From assembly GCA_027579435.1 (NCBI GenBank), contig JANBPK010001226.1, forward strand, positions 1 through 59,171: a stretch of DNA of 59,171 nt, written 5' to 3'. Below the pieces are notes generated by a model. That model was not told where the DNA came from and made no database searches. It saw nothing but the letters and a program-made list of their open reading frames with translations. Shown here piece after piece: positions 10,651 to 21,503 of the stretch. The DNA comes from Candolleomyces eurysporus (lineage: Eukaryota; Basidiomycota; Agaricomycetes; Agaricales; Psathyrellaceae). The position numbers were made by a program, and so were the translations under genes. Numbering within the stretch: the stretch's first letter is position 1; each line of letters starts with the position of its first letter.

Positions 10651-13600
10651 TTTGTGCTGAGAGGGACTTGTGATCCTTTTGAATAGTAGGAGGGGCAGAG
10701 AACGGGGTTGGAGACGAGAACGCTCGCTGGCCAAGAGGANGGGGGCTATAAGGGCGGGCGGAGTCCAACCCTTGATGTTTTTTGTTTGGCCCATCACCGT
10801 CGCGGTATGGCGTATGTGGAATGCAATGCAGCGTGATCACCTTCTTTCTGCGTTTCCTTTTCCCATTGGGCATCATTTGGGGTCAGACGACATACCAGTT
10901 GCCCAAGCTGCGAACGTTTGAGGGTCTTTCGGCACGGATCTGATACAAAGCTTGTTGTGTCAATCTGGTATGTCCGAACCATTCCTCTCATTTTCAGTCT
11001 ATTCCTGTTCATCTGGCCTCACCCCCAATTTCGCCTGCTCGCGTTCCTGGGCGCCCACTTGCCAGATTCGACCCTTCACCCCTCGATTTACAAGCAGCGA
11101 ATCTCGAGCAGTTCCAATGGAGTCCCTATCCCCTATTCAACCAATCCACCGCACCCAAGACGTCCTCTTCCCCCTTCCCCGCAAGCGCACGCCCAGCCGT
11201 CAATTCTTCCCCTTCTGAAGAGAACTGGGGCAGCAAAACCTTCCCAATTTTGCTCATGCGATCTTCTCATGCTGCGCAGCTTGTCATTTTGGCACAGAAC
11301 CACCGAGATTGCACCATTATGACCACTGGCGTCCCTCGCCCCCCAGCATCTCACCTCGACATTCGAAGATCCGCAGTCGGAGGAAAGAATAGCGACTGCG
11401 AACTCAGGTACGTCCGGTGGCGGCGAGGTGTGTCGTATGNTTTTTTTAGACTTCGGGGTGGTTGATCCCCAGGGATTCCTCCGCGCCGAGGGTGCGAAAG
11501 TGGTCCTGCTGGGTTCGTGCGGCGGCGGCGATGTCGTCATCGACGACTCATCAACCCGCAACCCGTAATGTACCTGTATGTCCTTGTTCTACATCCCTAT
11601 CATTACCCTGAGGACCGGGCTATGATAAGAAGGTGTCTGTCATCATTGCTTCTTGGAAGTACGTACGTCGAGGTACAGCTGCCAAAAAATCTTTTTCTTC
11701 TAGGCTTTTTGGCGGCTCGAAGGTTGAGCGCTGAGCCTGGATCCCCCACGTGCGGATAAACTGAATTGCCGAATAATTGCGCCATCGATGCGGAAGCAAA
11801 TAATTCGTCGACCGAAGGGTTGAGCAGTCCAAGAGCGTGTAGATGTACGTACGTACGTATGCGATATTTTGACGTGTGCAGCAGGTCCGTCCATACCTGC
11901 TGCGCGTCTTTTGTCAAGGCGAAATCCCTTACATGTCCCACATACCGACCGACTGATACAGACTCTCAAGAGGCAAAGCAAGCTCCGGAATACAAGAGAG
12001 CCACATGATCGGGCCCCAAGCTATGATCCGTTGAAAATTTAGCGAGCTATGCAGCCAATGGCTGTTTCAGTGTCGGGTGCTGTGCCTTTCCGGCTATGAA
12101 TGACTTGCGGGGGAGGCTTTCCAGAATTTCGGCCGTAGAGTACTCTAGCTTGGCATCGTCCAAGCGTTCTCGTTGTCTATGCTCCTGGATCCTCAGCTGA
12201 CAACTAGCTTCTAAAGAGTGTACAGACCGGCTCGGAACAAAGACTTGTAAATCGACGAAGTTCCATTCCAAATTTTCGTGATCCATAGAGTGACGATGAC
12301 ATATCGTCGACTGGACCAAAGTGAGTATGTAAGGGTTCAGGGCTTCAACCCGAATCGCTATTTTCGCGCACTCCAGGTTGACGTCGGTGCATTCGGCGCG
12401 AGCTAACGGGAAGAAACACGCCACTCTACGCCACTCCCACTGCTGTGCACCTGGGAGCATACTTCCATACGCCGATGAATGACTTGTGAAGCTTCGCCGG
12501 TATTATTGGATGAATGAGCGAAAAATGAGTTCCGAGTGGCGTCTCGTGTCGTTCTCTCCGATTCATGATGTTTCTGGAGTTCGCATTTTCAATGCAGTAC
12601 ACGTGCACCCCCTCCAGATGGGAAGGACAAGAGAGCGTGAAGGGTACATTGTCATGCTTTACGCAAATATGTAATGCTTTGTCAATGTCATCTGGGTTAT
12701 CCTGAGACGGAAGACCCGCATTTGTCGTACTAACATACCTGCCCTGTGCTTATCGAAACCTTGACTTGAAGAGAGTCCGTTTTTGATTATTTTCTCAGAT
12801 GAGGTGGGGTCTAACCAACCGTCGGAGCAGCTAGAGTGGTTTATGTTGTGTCTCGTCTTACCAGTAGGTAAATATCAAAACTCCAAAGCTCATGCCTGCG
12901 GCTCACTCTGATCTTGATAGAGTGCGACGTGAGACGAACATAGCCCTCCCTGAGTTAAAGGATCAGATAGGTCCATCCTTTTCCGTCGGTCAGTAACCCT
13001 CGATTAATTTGGGTCCAGAAAAGATTGACAAGTGCTCCTGGAGAGATTGTATGAGATTCTGGAGGTTGACTCGCCCGAATAGCTTAACACGGGCGTCCAC
13101 CTGGAGGAGCGACCTCCGCTGGTGGGTCATTGGCAACTCTTCAATTGGGGTTTTTAGCTTCAGGAAGTACGAATGGTCGATCCCGAGGTCCCAATCATAA
13201 TGAAAGAGCGTCCTTCAAGAGAGATCTTGCAAGAATGACATTAAGAGGGAATAATGGGAGCTTTGGGCTTCAGCTGCAATCGCTGCGAAGTCGATGAGAC
13301 ATAACGGTAGAAGTAGTAGTTGTATACTCGCGTCTCTCCCTTCCAGATGGCCTCCACTTTCTGCCCGAATCCTGGTTCTTCCTCCTCACGAGCATTGATC
13401 CCTCCTTTCACTCCTGCTCGCAATCCCTCGCACTCTGGAGAGCCCATCCACTCGATCTTCCATTCATTCTCCGAGATGCATTTTCATACTATTGTTGGAT
13501 ACGAGTGCCAGGTCAGGAAGGAAGGAGATTTAGGGAATGCAGAGACAAAGTGAGCTCACTTTCGATTCGGGAAGTCGGCGCCGAGGAAATCTGAATGAAA

Positions 13601-13895
13601 ATAAAATGGTAAACCTCGAGGGATCCAGATTTGAGAGCTCTGAGCAATCGGTCAGGTTCGATGTAGTACATCTCCACTCGTTCTTCAACTTCTCACTCGA
13701 TTACTCAAGCAGGGTGTAGCCAGAAGAACGGAGAGCTACTAATATTCCCCTGTTCTTGCTAAGCTGAACCACTGAATTAATATTCTTCATCGGGCGTTTT
13801 TAACGTGAGTTCAGGCAACCTCGGGCTATCCGAGTGGCGTTCGTATTTTAGAACGCGTTTACTCGTCGAGAAGATCCAAATCGTTGAAATTTAGA
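10651..13895. other. Intergenic, weak coding hints only
   Basis: At about 11085-11420 (+) a Pro/Ser-rich frame (NLEQFQWSPYPLFNQ, then SSPSEENWGS) looks mildly coding but has no clear start or splice partners. It is broken by an N next to a T-run at 11440. At 12047-12460 (-) there is an unrecognised 137-codon frame. A short ACGT-repeat microsatellite lies near 11843-11856. I see nothing else supportable. Confidence 0.35.
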
Positions 13896-14077
13896 GACCT
13901 AGAAACTTTGAAGCAAGCGCCGAGTCCAGCAAAACAGGGGTATAGAAGCAAAAGGATACAGGTAGAGGCAGAATACATGAAAAATAGGACACAATTCAAA
14001 AATTAGATAGAAACGTCCGGTAAAACGACGATCGTTGAAGTCTAAAATCCGAATCAATCTGGCACTGAGCGGGGAAA

Positions 14078-14239
14078 TCAAATCAATGAGAGAAGACGCA
14101 CTGAGCGAGGGCGATAACAGGGTGTAGGGCCTATCCATCGATTTCTTCGACTGTGCGATGTTGTTAGTGAAGTATAAGTGGGAATCAAGATATGAAGATG
14201 GCACATACACCTCGATGTTTCTTGATCCCTAGCTCTATT
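14078..14239 (-). other. Probable terminal exons downstream of single-codon exon array 1
   Basis: After the last triplet, an 82-nt intron (14321-14240, acceptor TATTCCTAG) leads to a 29-nt exon at 14239-14211, followed by GTGTAT. The next acceptor is CGCACAG at 14151, and coding could continue from 14150. If the triplets are read in phase 0, the 29-nt exon gives NRARDQETS(R/S) and the frame closes at 14080-14078. If read in phase 2, it gives GIELGIKKHR and the frame closes near 14131. The 29-nt exon is alignable to the 31-nt exon at 21534-21504 next to array 2, showing that both arrays descend from one gene structure. Confidence 0.5.
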
Positions 14240-14315
14240 CTAGGAATACGGTGAGGCGCTTGAAGGAGTTGGCGGTTGAAGGAAACAGCTCATTCACATT
14301 GAATGATGCGTATAT

Positions 14316-15853
14316 ACTTACCCACTGTTAAGAGGATAATAATGAGGACGTGAAAGAATGAATGTTGAATGAGGAAGAACTTGCGTGCTTGACAAGAAGA
14401 GATCCAGTCCTCGTGAATAGAGGCCTCATGGCTGAAGTTGAGGGGAGCTTACTTTCTGCACGATGTCAGGCATCATATTATACGCAGGAAAGACACCTTA
14501 CCCGCTGGACAACCGCGGACGTTGGAGTGAGATGGGTGTCAGCTGGTGAAATTTGGAGTGACTCACAAGCTTAACGACAGCAGATATCGGTTCGTCAGGG
14601 GTCAGTCTTGATCAGTGAGAATCGAAGTAACGCACAATCTGGACAGGAGTAGGCATGGTTAAGGGGAATCAACGCTGATCAATAAAGTGTCAAAGCGACT
14701 CACATTCTGGACAATGCCAGGCATTGGATTGAGGGTGGCTGACGTTCATCAGTGGCCATCAAAGCGAATAACTCACCCGCTGGACAACAGTGGAATGTGG
14801 GTCGCGAGGGGTGGCCCGGGTGAGTGCCAAACGATGAACTCATTCGGGGGTAACGTACAACCTGGACCCAGGAAGGGAGTAGATTTGGCCTGTCAGGCGT
14901 CGGAGTCAACCTGTGAGCATTGGAAGAACTCACAATCTGGACAGGAGCAGACATAAGGTCATAAGAAGTTGAGGACTTGGCGTCAAACGACTCACATTCT
15001 GGACGACGGCACGCATATAAGATTGTGAGTGGTGGTTGATGTCCATTACTGAGCATTCAATCAACTCACAGGCTGTTAATAGCGGACATTAATTTGACAG
15101 GTTGGTATGAATCAGCGGGCGTTAAAACAACGTACAATCTGGACAGCAGGAATCAGGTTATGTCATATTGACGTATATGAGCTCAATATAACTCACATTT
15201 TGGGCAGCGCCAGGCATCAAATTTTGTGTGGCGGATCTCAGTCGGTGAGCTTCTAAAAGATGGACAATCTTGAAAACAGGGGTTATGGACGGCCAGTATA
15301 GATCAGTAGCATAAACCTAACTCACAGACTGGGCAACAGGAGATGCCCTTGTCAGAGGTTGGTGTAGGGAGGGTCAGTCAGCATCAAACCAACTGACATC
15401 CTGGACAATGTTTTATGAGTGACATGATCAGAGCATCGGTAAAGAGTAAACTCACGGACTGTACAACAACACATATCGGTTCTTGAGAGGTTAGTCTTGA
15501 TCGGTGAGCATTGAAGCAACTCACGGGCTGGACGATGGCAGGCATCGGGGTGTGAGCAGTCAAGATTGGTCGACGGTGAATATTGAGCTAACTCACTGGC
15601 TGTACGACAGTAAATCTCGGGGCTGAGAAGTCAATGCCGATCGGTGGGCATTCAAGCAACTCACATCCTGGGGAATAACATAAAGCGTCACGCCGATCAA
15701 TAAGCACTGAAACAACTCACGAACTGGGCAATAGAACACATTAGGTGGAGAATTGATCGGTGAAAATGAAGCCGGATGTACATGCTAGAGATAAATGTCA
15801 GTTATTCTTAAGAAAGGGTCGTGGAAGAGAGGTCCCCCGAGCAATGCACCTAC
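14316..15853 (-). repeat. Tandem array 1: 22 intron-like units separated by 3-nt exons
   Basis: On the minus strand the region is a run of short intron-like units. Typical form: GTGAGT, a middle containing a CTGAC/TTAAC-type branch site, a C/T-rich CTGTTGTCCAG-like acceptor, then three bases, then the next GTGAGT. The 3-nt exons (plus-strand starts, minus-strand codon) are 15782 CAT, 15721 TTC, 15665 GAT, 15597 CCA, 15525 CCC, 15456 TCC, 15398 GAT, 15326 TCT, 15266 ATT, 15197 AAT, 15136 ATT, 15070 CCT, 14996 AAT, 14934 ATT, 14859 GTT, 14777 CGG, 14704 AAT, 14636 ATT, 14567 CTT, 14502 CGG, 14453 AAA, 14322 TGG. Intervening introns are 46-128 nt, mostly 53-79. Two units look decayed: 15197 (acceptor CAA instead of CAG) and 15266 (donor GTCCAT). 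Seen: the unit structure. Inferred: that the triplets are spliced in. Confidence 0.8.
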
Positions 15854-15886
15854 CAATTCAGTGTCTGCCCTTCGATTTAAATGATA

Positions 15887-16981
15887 TCAATTAGCGCAAC
15901 TGACCTCAACAAAACGCTTCTCTATGTGACAAAAGATAGCCATTTCCTTGATGTTGTCGCGGCGAGGTGGGCACATTTCTTTATCTCGTTCTCCTGAGCA
16001 TATGAACCGCCTTTCACACCGGCGACTGCCACACCACTCCTCAGAACAATTACAGCATTTCTGAGTATGTCACGCACCAAACCAGCCAGCCATGGTCCTT
16101 GTATGTTCCAAGTCGTGTTCTTCCACATCTAGGGCATGTCTCCGCGACTTCTTCGACCCAGACTGCCTCAGTTAGCATGGTCATAACTAGGTGCTCACCG
16201 GACTCCTTGATATCCTTCAAACTTCCAGGCGTCACTACGACTCCATTATGTGCCCTCGCAATGGAGTAGCGTCGGCTACGGACACGCTGTTCGCCAATTT
16301 TCCCCTTAAAATATATAACCAAGGTTGCGTGCAGGTCCTTGTCAACCCAAAGTCAGCAAACCCAACGGGCTTTACGCCAAGGAAGGAGACGGGTACGTCG
16401 TAGCTTGAGACCAGTTCCCATGGGAAAGTTACGGTGCGCCCCAGCGCGTTGGTGATAACCATTGCGTTTGCACTACTGTGGCCAACAGTGGCTGGGAGGT
16501 TGCGTAGAAATTGTCGGAACATGGCCTCAGTGACTTTGGCGACAATCTGTTGAACTGGTATTCGGTGAGCTTTCGGTCAAGTCTCGGGACGCAAGGATGC
16601 GGTAGTGTACGTTCTGGGTTACTGGCATGGTTGACGATCATGTTTCCTGCTATGCTATTGAACGTCCCCCCGGTAATGGAGAAGTCCCTGCTGTTGGAGA
16701 TCGTTTGGAGAGAGGAATTCTGAGCGATTGATACTGTGTCTGCTAGAGATAACGTCAACTAAAGCCTGTCAATGGAGCGTAATTTACTCGCCGTCAGGCT
16801 CGGCCTGAGTTGTGGGCTGGGGGGAGGAGGGATTCCTGCGGAGGACATGACGGTCATCGGGACCATTAATATAGAAACCATCTGAGGGTGTAACGGCGCC
16901 ACAATTTCTGGAGAGGACTTCATATGGAATGTCGAAAATGCGATAAAGAATGTCGCGAACGACAGCAAGAATATTGTCCAT
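15887..16981 (-). CDS. Ubiquitin-like domain (ULD_2-type) protein with CPRC zinc-binding region; may continue into the array
   Basis: Exons: 16981-16788, 16690-16611, 16569-16397, 16337-16083 and 16036 (or 16039) onward. The first exon starts MDNILAVVRDILYRIF. Exon 2 carries the basidiomycete motif FSITGGTFNSIAGN. Exons 3-4 hold the ubiquitin-like fold (AMVITNALGRTVTFPWEL, YDDLHATLVIYFKG, RRYSIARAHNGVVVTPGS). CPRCGRTRLGTYKDHGW follows, then a Cys-rich tail (WCGSRRCERRFICSGE, MCPPRRDNIKEMAIFCHIEKRF). Read straight on, the frame ends at TGA 15889-15887. However, two possible splices (after 15905 or after 15901, both to the acceptor at 15865) join an 11-nt exon (15864-15854). Its strong GTAGGT donor leads directly into array 1, so the array may be the 3' part of this gene. 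Domains of this type accompany innate-immunity-like and kinase genes in mushrooms; no function is known here. Confidence 0.75.
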
Positions 16982-16989
16982 GTTGACGT

Positions 16990-19900
16990 GGCAAAAGGAA
17001 CAGGATGAGAGCGATGAAGGGGCAATCGAGCTTCAAGGGGCACATAGAGCGGATGGAGAGACATTCGCATGCATGGAGCTATAAGACGGGTCGAGCGTAA
17101 GGCGCCTAGCGCTAGATGCTAGCCATCCCATATTTAGAATGACAGCAGTTTTGGGGGAAATTACACCCACTCGAACCAGTTCTTGTTCAAAAACTCATAA
17201 AAAGACCAGCAAAGGCAATAGAGCTCAGCCAAGCATTTAGGCACGACGTTCGGCACTTTACAAGCTGGTTAGTTTCGACCTAGTATCCCTCACTTACGGA
17301 CAGGTGCAGGAACGAAACAGCATAAACGGGACATAACCTTATCATGGATGAGATACTGTAATTGTCGAAATGAACAGACTATACGGAATGACTGAATTCC
17401 CACCGCGATTCTTTGTATTTAGAGCATCGTTACTAGTATTCCGTTCCAGTACACCTCACAGAGTTTTAAGCTGTGTTCCCGTGAATGAGGCGGGAACACC
17501 TCAAGGCATGCACAGTTATTAGTNAAAAAAGATCCGAGATGAATAACCCGTCCCGTGACACACATCATGAGCTGAAACTCGAAGGGCGTCATGGTCGAGA
17601 GAGATGGAAGGCGCTCTAACGCCTTAACGCTTAGTAGTCCTCGCTGAGCTCAACCGACCTTCAGATCGTGAGTCGATGCTACATGAACGCCGTCGAAGTT
17701 GAATAAGGTGAGTCGAGTTACCCAATTTTGAATGTAGGCGCCATTCTCAAACAGATAGAACCAGGGTTGAGAGAGCTCGAGTGACTCAGCCTCAAGGACC
17801 GAGTGTACCACTTCGGAATGTTGCGGCAGTCATATTCCGGTTTTTTGAATGGGGTTGACCGAATCTCTTATGGAACTTATATCGCTGTCACTAACCCTGT
17901 AAGGAGCGCTTTGTCACTTGTCACCGGGCCGCTAATTGAATGGAATGAATCGCCCGGGGGGTATTGATGAAGTCTGCGCGTTCCACTTTGCGGCGTCGCA
18001 GTGCGCACTTTTGCAGACACCCGAGGAGAGACAGACGGGTGAAGGGTACTAATTCCAACGCTGCATAGTTTAAAACTCTAATGTGCCACCTTCGGGCATG
18101 CCAATTCCGTAGATCCCGACTCAACAATCCAGACGTGTTATTTATCCAAATAGGAGAGTTGCGCCTCATGTTGAACGGAAGTTTATCTTATCGAGGGTGA
18201 TGAGACCCGAAGTTCCGTGTCACCAACCAGGGGGTGCGGAGCAAGAGAAAGACCGTACTATAATGTGTTCTGTACACCACTGTTTCGAGGTGTGGGGGAC
18301 GCACATTCCAAGTTGATTAACCAGCACTGGCGGGTTGATAGGACTCGGGACCTGTTGTGCCGGTGCCAACGCATTGCAACTAGCGCTCATTGAAGACACA
18401 ACCTATTTTCTGAACGGAGTTACTTTCAAGTTCAACGCCTGCTCCGAGTTACAGGTGAGTGTCTTCTCCTCACCGAGTCACACTGGGCTCAGCAGCGTAC
18501 GTGGGGGTGTGCACTATGTCGGACTCGGCGGATTCATCCCGATATCGAGGGTACAAAAAGACCCGGGGACATCGACCAACGAATATATTCAACCCAGCGA
18601 CAAGATAGTACTTGAGACGGTCACACGCAGTGCCGTGCTGACCGAGCCGAACGATTGTACCGGTCGATGGCGCTTTGAGAGGAATTAGGCCCGCGGGCTG
18701 TGCCGACTTTACAGCAATTCAAGCCCCTATACACCGCCATGCAAAGGTGTCGATCGAGGGCGAGAGGTTGCCAGTCGTCTGGCCCGTTGTTAGAAGTCAA
18801 ATGAAAACGGATAGATGGTTTTGATTCTGCGAATATGGGGACTCAAGTCGATTCACTCAATGAGAAGCGTCGAGAGTTTAGTCTAGCTTTATCATTGCAG
18901 AGCTTAAGATCGATGTTGAGGGATTTTCAAAGAGGCGTGGAGAGGTTGAAAATCTAGGAGCTCAAAGGAAACAAACCTATCAGTTTTGACAGTTGTGCAC
19001 GCATTTGGAACATCGATCAAGGATCGAGTTGTTGAGAGTGTTAGACGAGGACAGCAGCGCTTCTATTGGACTTTATAGAGAAGAGCTGTCGACGGTGAAA
19101 GTCACGTCTAGAATAATGTCAATATGCCTAGGTTACATGATGCTAGTGCAATCAACTACGAACTGACGAAATTGAAACTCGAAGAGTTGTTTCACTGCAT
19201 GAATATACCCTTTGGAGGAACCTTAAGCTAATTGCCATTTAGACGCCACAGGACGCTGGGCGTGTAGAATGACTGCCAGGAAGGATGAAGGAACCCATAA
19301 AGAACGAGCATGTGAAAAGAACAGCAGCGGATTGGGCAGCCCGGAGGAAGGATACAGCTAGGGAGAGTTTGAGAACGGTGGTACTTGTGCTTTGGGCTAG
19401 TTTAGGCTCATATTCTAACGCAGATCAAGCTGGGAAAGAAGTGAGAGACAACTCAATCAGAGGCGAAAAGGAGTTAGGAGAGTGGAAGAGAAAGGTCCAC
19501 AGAAACAGATGAATAAGGAGAGGGACAGCGTTGAGTTTTTGAAGGTTAAAGGGGTGATGCGGTACGAACCTATGAACTCATGAGCACTCTAGCCCTGCTA
19601 CTTGTCAGGATGTCGCTGCGAAGCCATAGGGTGCGACGAGCCGAGTCCATCTAAGTTGGAGAGTTCGCGTACCGAGCACTCTTTTTCCTCGTGATCAACG
19701 ATGGAGAGCATGCAATTTGAAGGTGGGATCAAGGAAGCACGAGGGGACCAGGTGTGAGTAAGGTAGAGGCAAGAGACGAAACGCTTCCGCAAGGGCGCCG
19801 ATCATGGGAACCGTCGCAAACAGTGCCAAACTCACCGCGCATTGGTGCTGACCCCAGATGGTGCTTATCTTGCTCAAGTGCACGCTGACCTGCTGTCCGC

Positions 19901-21495
19901 CTGCTGATGACATGCTCAACCCGTAGCCTCACTCCGCAGCTGGAGTCGCCTGTTACCCAGGACAGGACTCGGGCTTTGGACGGGGCTCGTAGGCAATCTT
20001 TCCGAGAGGATGGCAATTGTGATGCTTTTGCGAGGGCTCCTAGACGACGTCTTCGCTTTTATTGACGATCACGTTCGCCAAATCTAGAGAACTGAAGAAT
20101 TACCGGAAGAAATGGAGGGAAGGTGGAGGTTTGGAATGCTATCATGGGGGACAGTACGTTTTCATCGCCTGCGTTCGATTGAGAGTCCTACTCAGGCTTC
20201 CTCTCGTGTTGGAGACTTCTTCCTGTTCTCACTTGAACCCCTTCACTCTGTCCAATCGGGAGAGGCTTTCATTTTTTGAGGTCCTTGTGTGGCCCATTCA
20301 GTTCGTTCGCTTGTGAAGTTTTTCGTTCGATTGCTCTGATTAATCCTTGAGCCTTCTATGGCCTTCTCGTTTTCTGTTTCTTACCCTCCCGTTTCTGCCT
20401 GTTCTTACTACTTGCTTGCTCTTTTCTCACCTTTACTTGAAGAATCGTGGGATGAGGAATGTGCTCCCCGAAAGCGGTGATTCGCAGCATGAAAGAACAC
20501 CCCAAACGGTTCAAACTTACCCGTACCAGCCCCAAGGATAGGACGAAGTTGGCGGGGTCGCGGTGACTCTATATGCATGCGTCTTCTCCTTCTCGCTGGT
20601 CTGCGCGAGCCCTCGAGCGTCATCCATTTTGATTACCCTTCTCGATCGTCTCACCTTTTCGCTCTCGCACTCTGAGGGACTCCTTTGCTCGTTCTTCCAT
20701 TGATTATTCACGACTATCTTCCTACTGACGTTTCCGTGATCGGATATAAGCCTGAAGAAAATGCCTGTGATGAACAGAGCGCGAGGATGAAGACGATTGT
20801 ACGTCCCTTGAATGTGATGGCCTTTGGCGGGCGGCTTAACTTCTGGCTTGCTGATCTTCGTTTTGCGAGCGGAGTGTGGTGATGAGCAACCTCCATGCAC
20901 AACTTCCTTTGAGCCTCAAGTAGCACAACTTCGCTGAGGGTGCGCTCACATCTCCATCACTTTCATTTTTCGGTCCTGAAGACTCCTACGACAGCGAGAG
21001 AAGAAGACATCGCGCCGAGGATATTGTATGGAAAGAAAACCCACGGTCAAGGCGAATACGAAGACAGCTAAACTGTGGTGTGAAGGTTCGGTACGCGGTG
21101 AGTTTGTCAATGGAGCGTCGCCATCTTGAGCGTCGTTGTCCAGCGTCGTAGGTGAGATAGTCGGACCTTGTACATAGTATGACTAGTGCGGAGTGTGATG
21201 GGTATATCTGAGCAAAGCCGACAAAGGAGACACGGTACAAAGAATTCGGGGGCACATGTAAGAGAAATTATTGAAGAGAGTGGGACATTATTCGAACACA
21301 GGCATTTTCTGAAAGCGTCGAGGTTGGTGCCCGAGTTTGACTCGGCAGATGTAAATGAGAGGCAACTCTCTGAAGGTAAGTGCGAGCACACGTCGCGGCC
21401 GCAGGAACCGTAGTGCCGATGCTCGCAGTTCTTCAACTGTGATGCAAGCGTGAGCGATAGATATGTGCGCAAAAATTAAACACGAAATGAACGTA
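16990..21495. other. Long stretch without a convincing gene
   Basis: This region lies between the 5' end of the ULD gene and array 2. Short ORFs occur on both strands, for example 17921-18169 (-), 18335-18688 (+), 19598-20016 (-), 20517-20900 (-) and 21107-21472 (-). None has a recognisable domain or consistent splice sites. An N next to an A-run at 17524 marks an uncertain base. The part nearest 21495 may hold the 3' exons of the gene that contained array 2. Confidence 0.35.
18335..18688 (+). CDS. Unrecognised ORF, possibly a gene fragment
   Basis: A 117-codon open frame starts with TTG (no ATG) and is closed upstream by a TGA at 18314. It contains a hydrophobic/Cys part (IGLGTCCAGANALQL) and a mixed second half (HYVGLGGFIP, SDKIVLETVTRSAVL). 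A possible intron (GTGAGT at 18453) lies inside it. I cannot assign it; it may be an exon of a decayed gene or chance. Confidence 0.2.
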   Translation: MIGLGTCCAGANALQLALIEDTTYFLNGVTFKFNACSELQVSVFSSPSHTGLSSVRGGVHYVGLGGFIPISRVQKDPGTSTNEYIQPSDKIVLETVTRSAVLTEPNDCTGRWRFERN

Positions 21496-21503
21496 GTACG
21501 TAC

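Noticed and set aside
14316..15853. CRISPR-like array
   Set aside because: Regular spacing of about 68 bp at first suggests repeats and spacers, but the genome is eukaryotic, there is no constant repeat of fixed length, and the conserved parts are exactly splice signals.
14316..15853. Exons of about 21 nt starting at ATG (ATGCCT...GTCCAG plus three bases)
   Set aside because: Several units read like MPTPVQI or MPGIVQN, but there is no AG acceptor before the ATG-like part in most units, and the C/T-rich stretch ending CAG is itself the natural acceptor.
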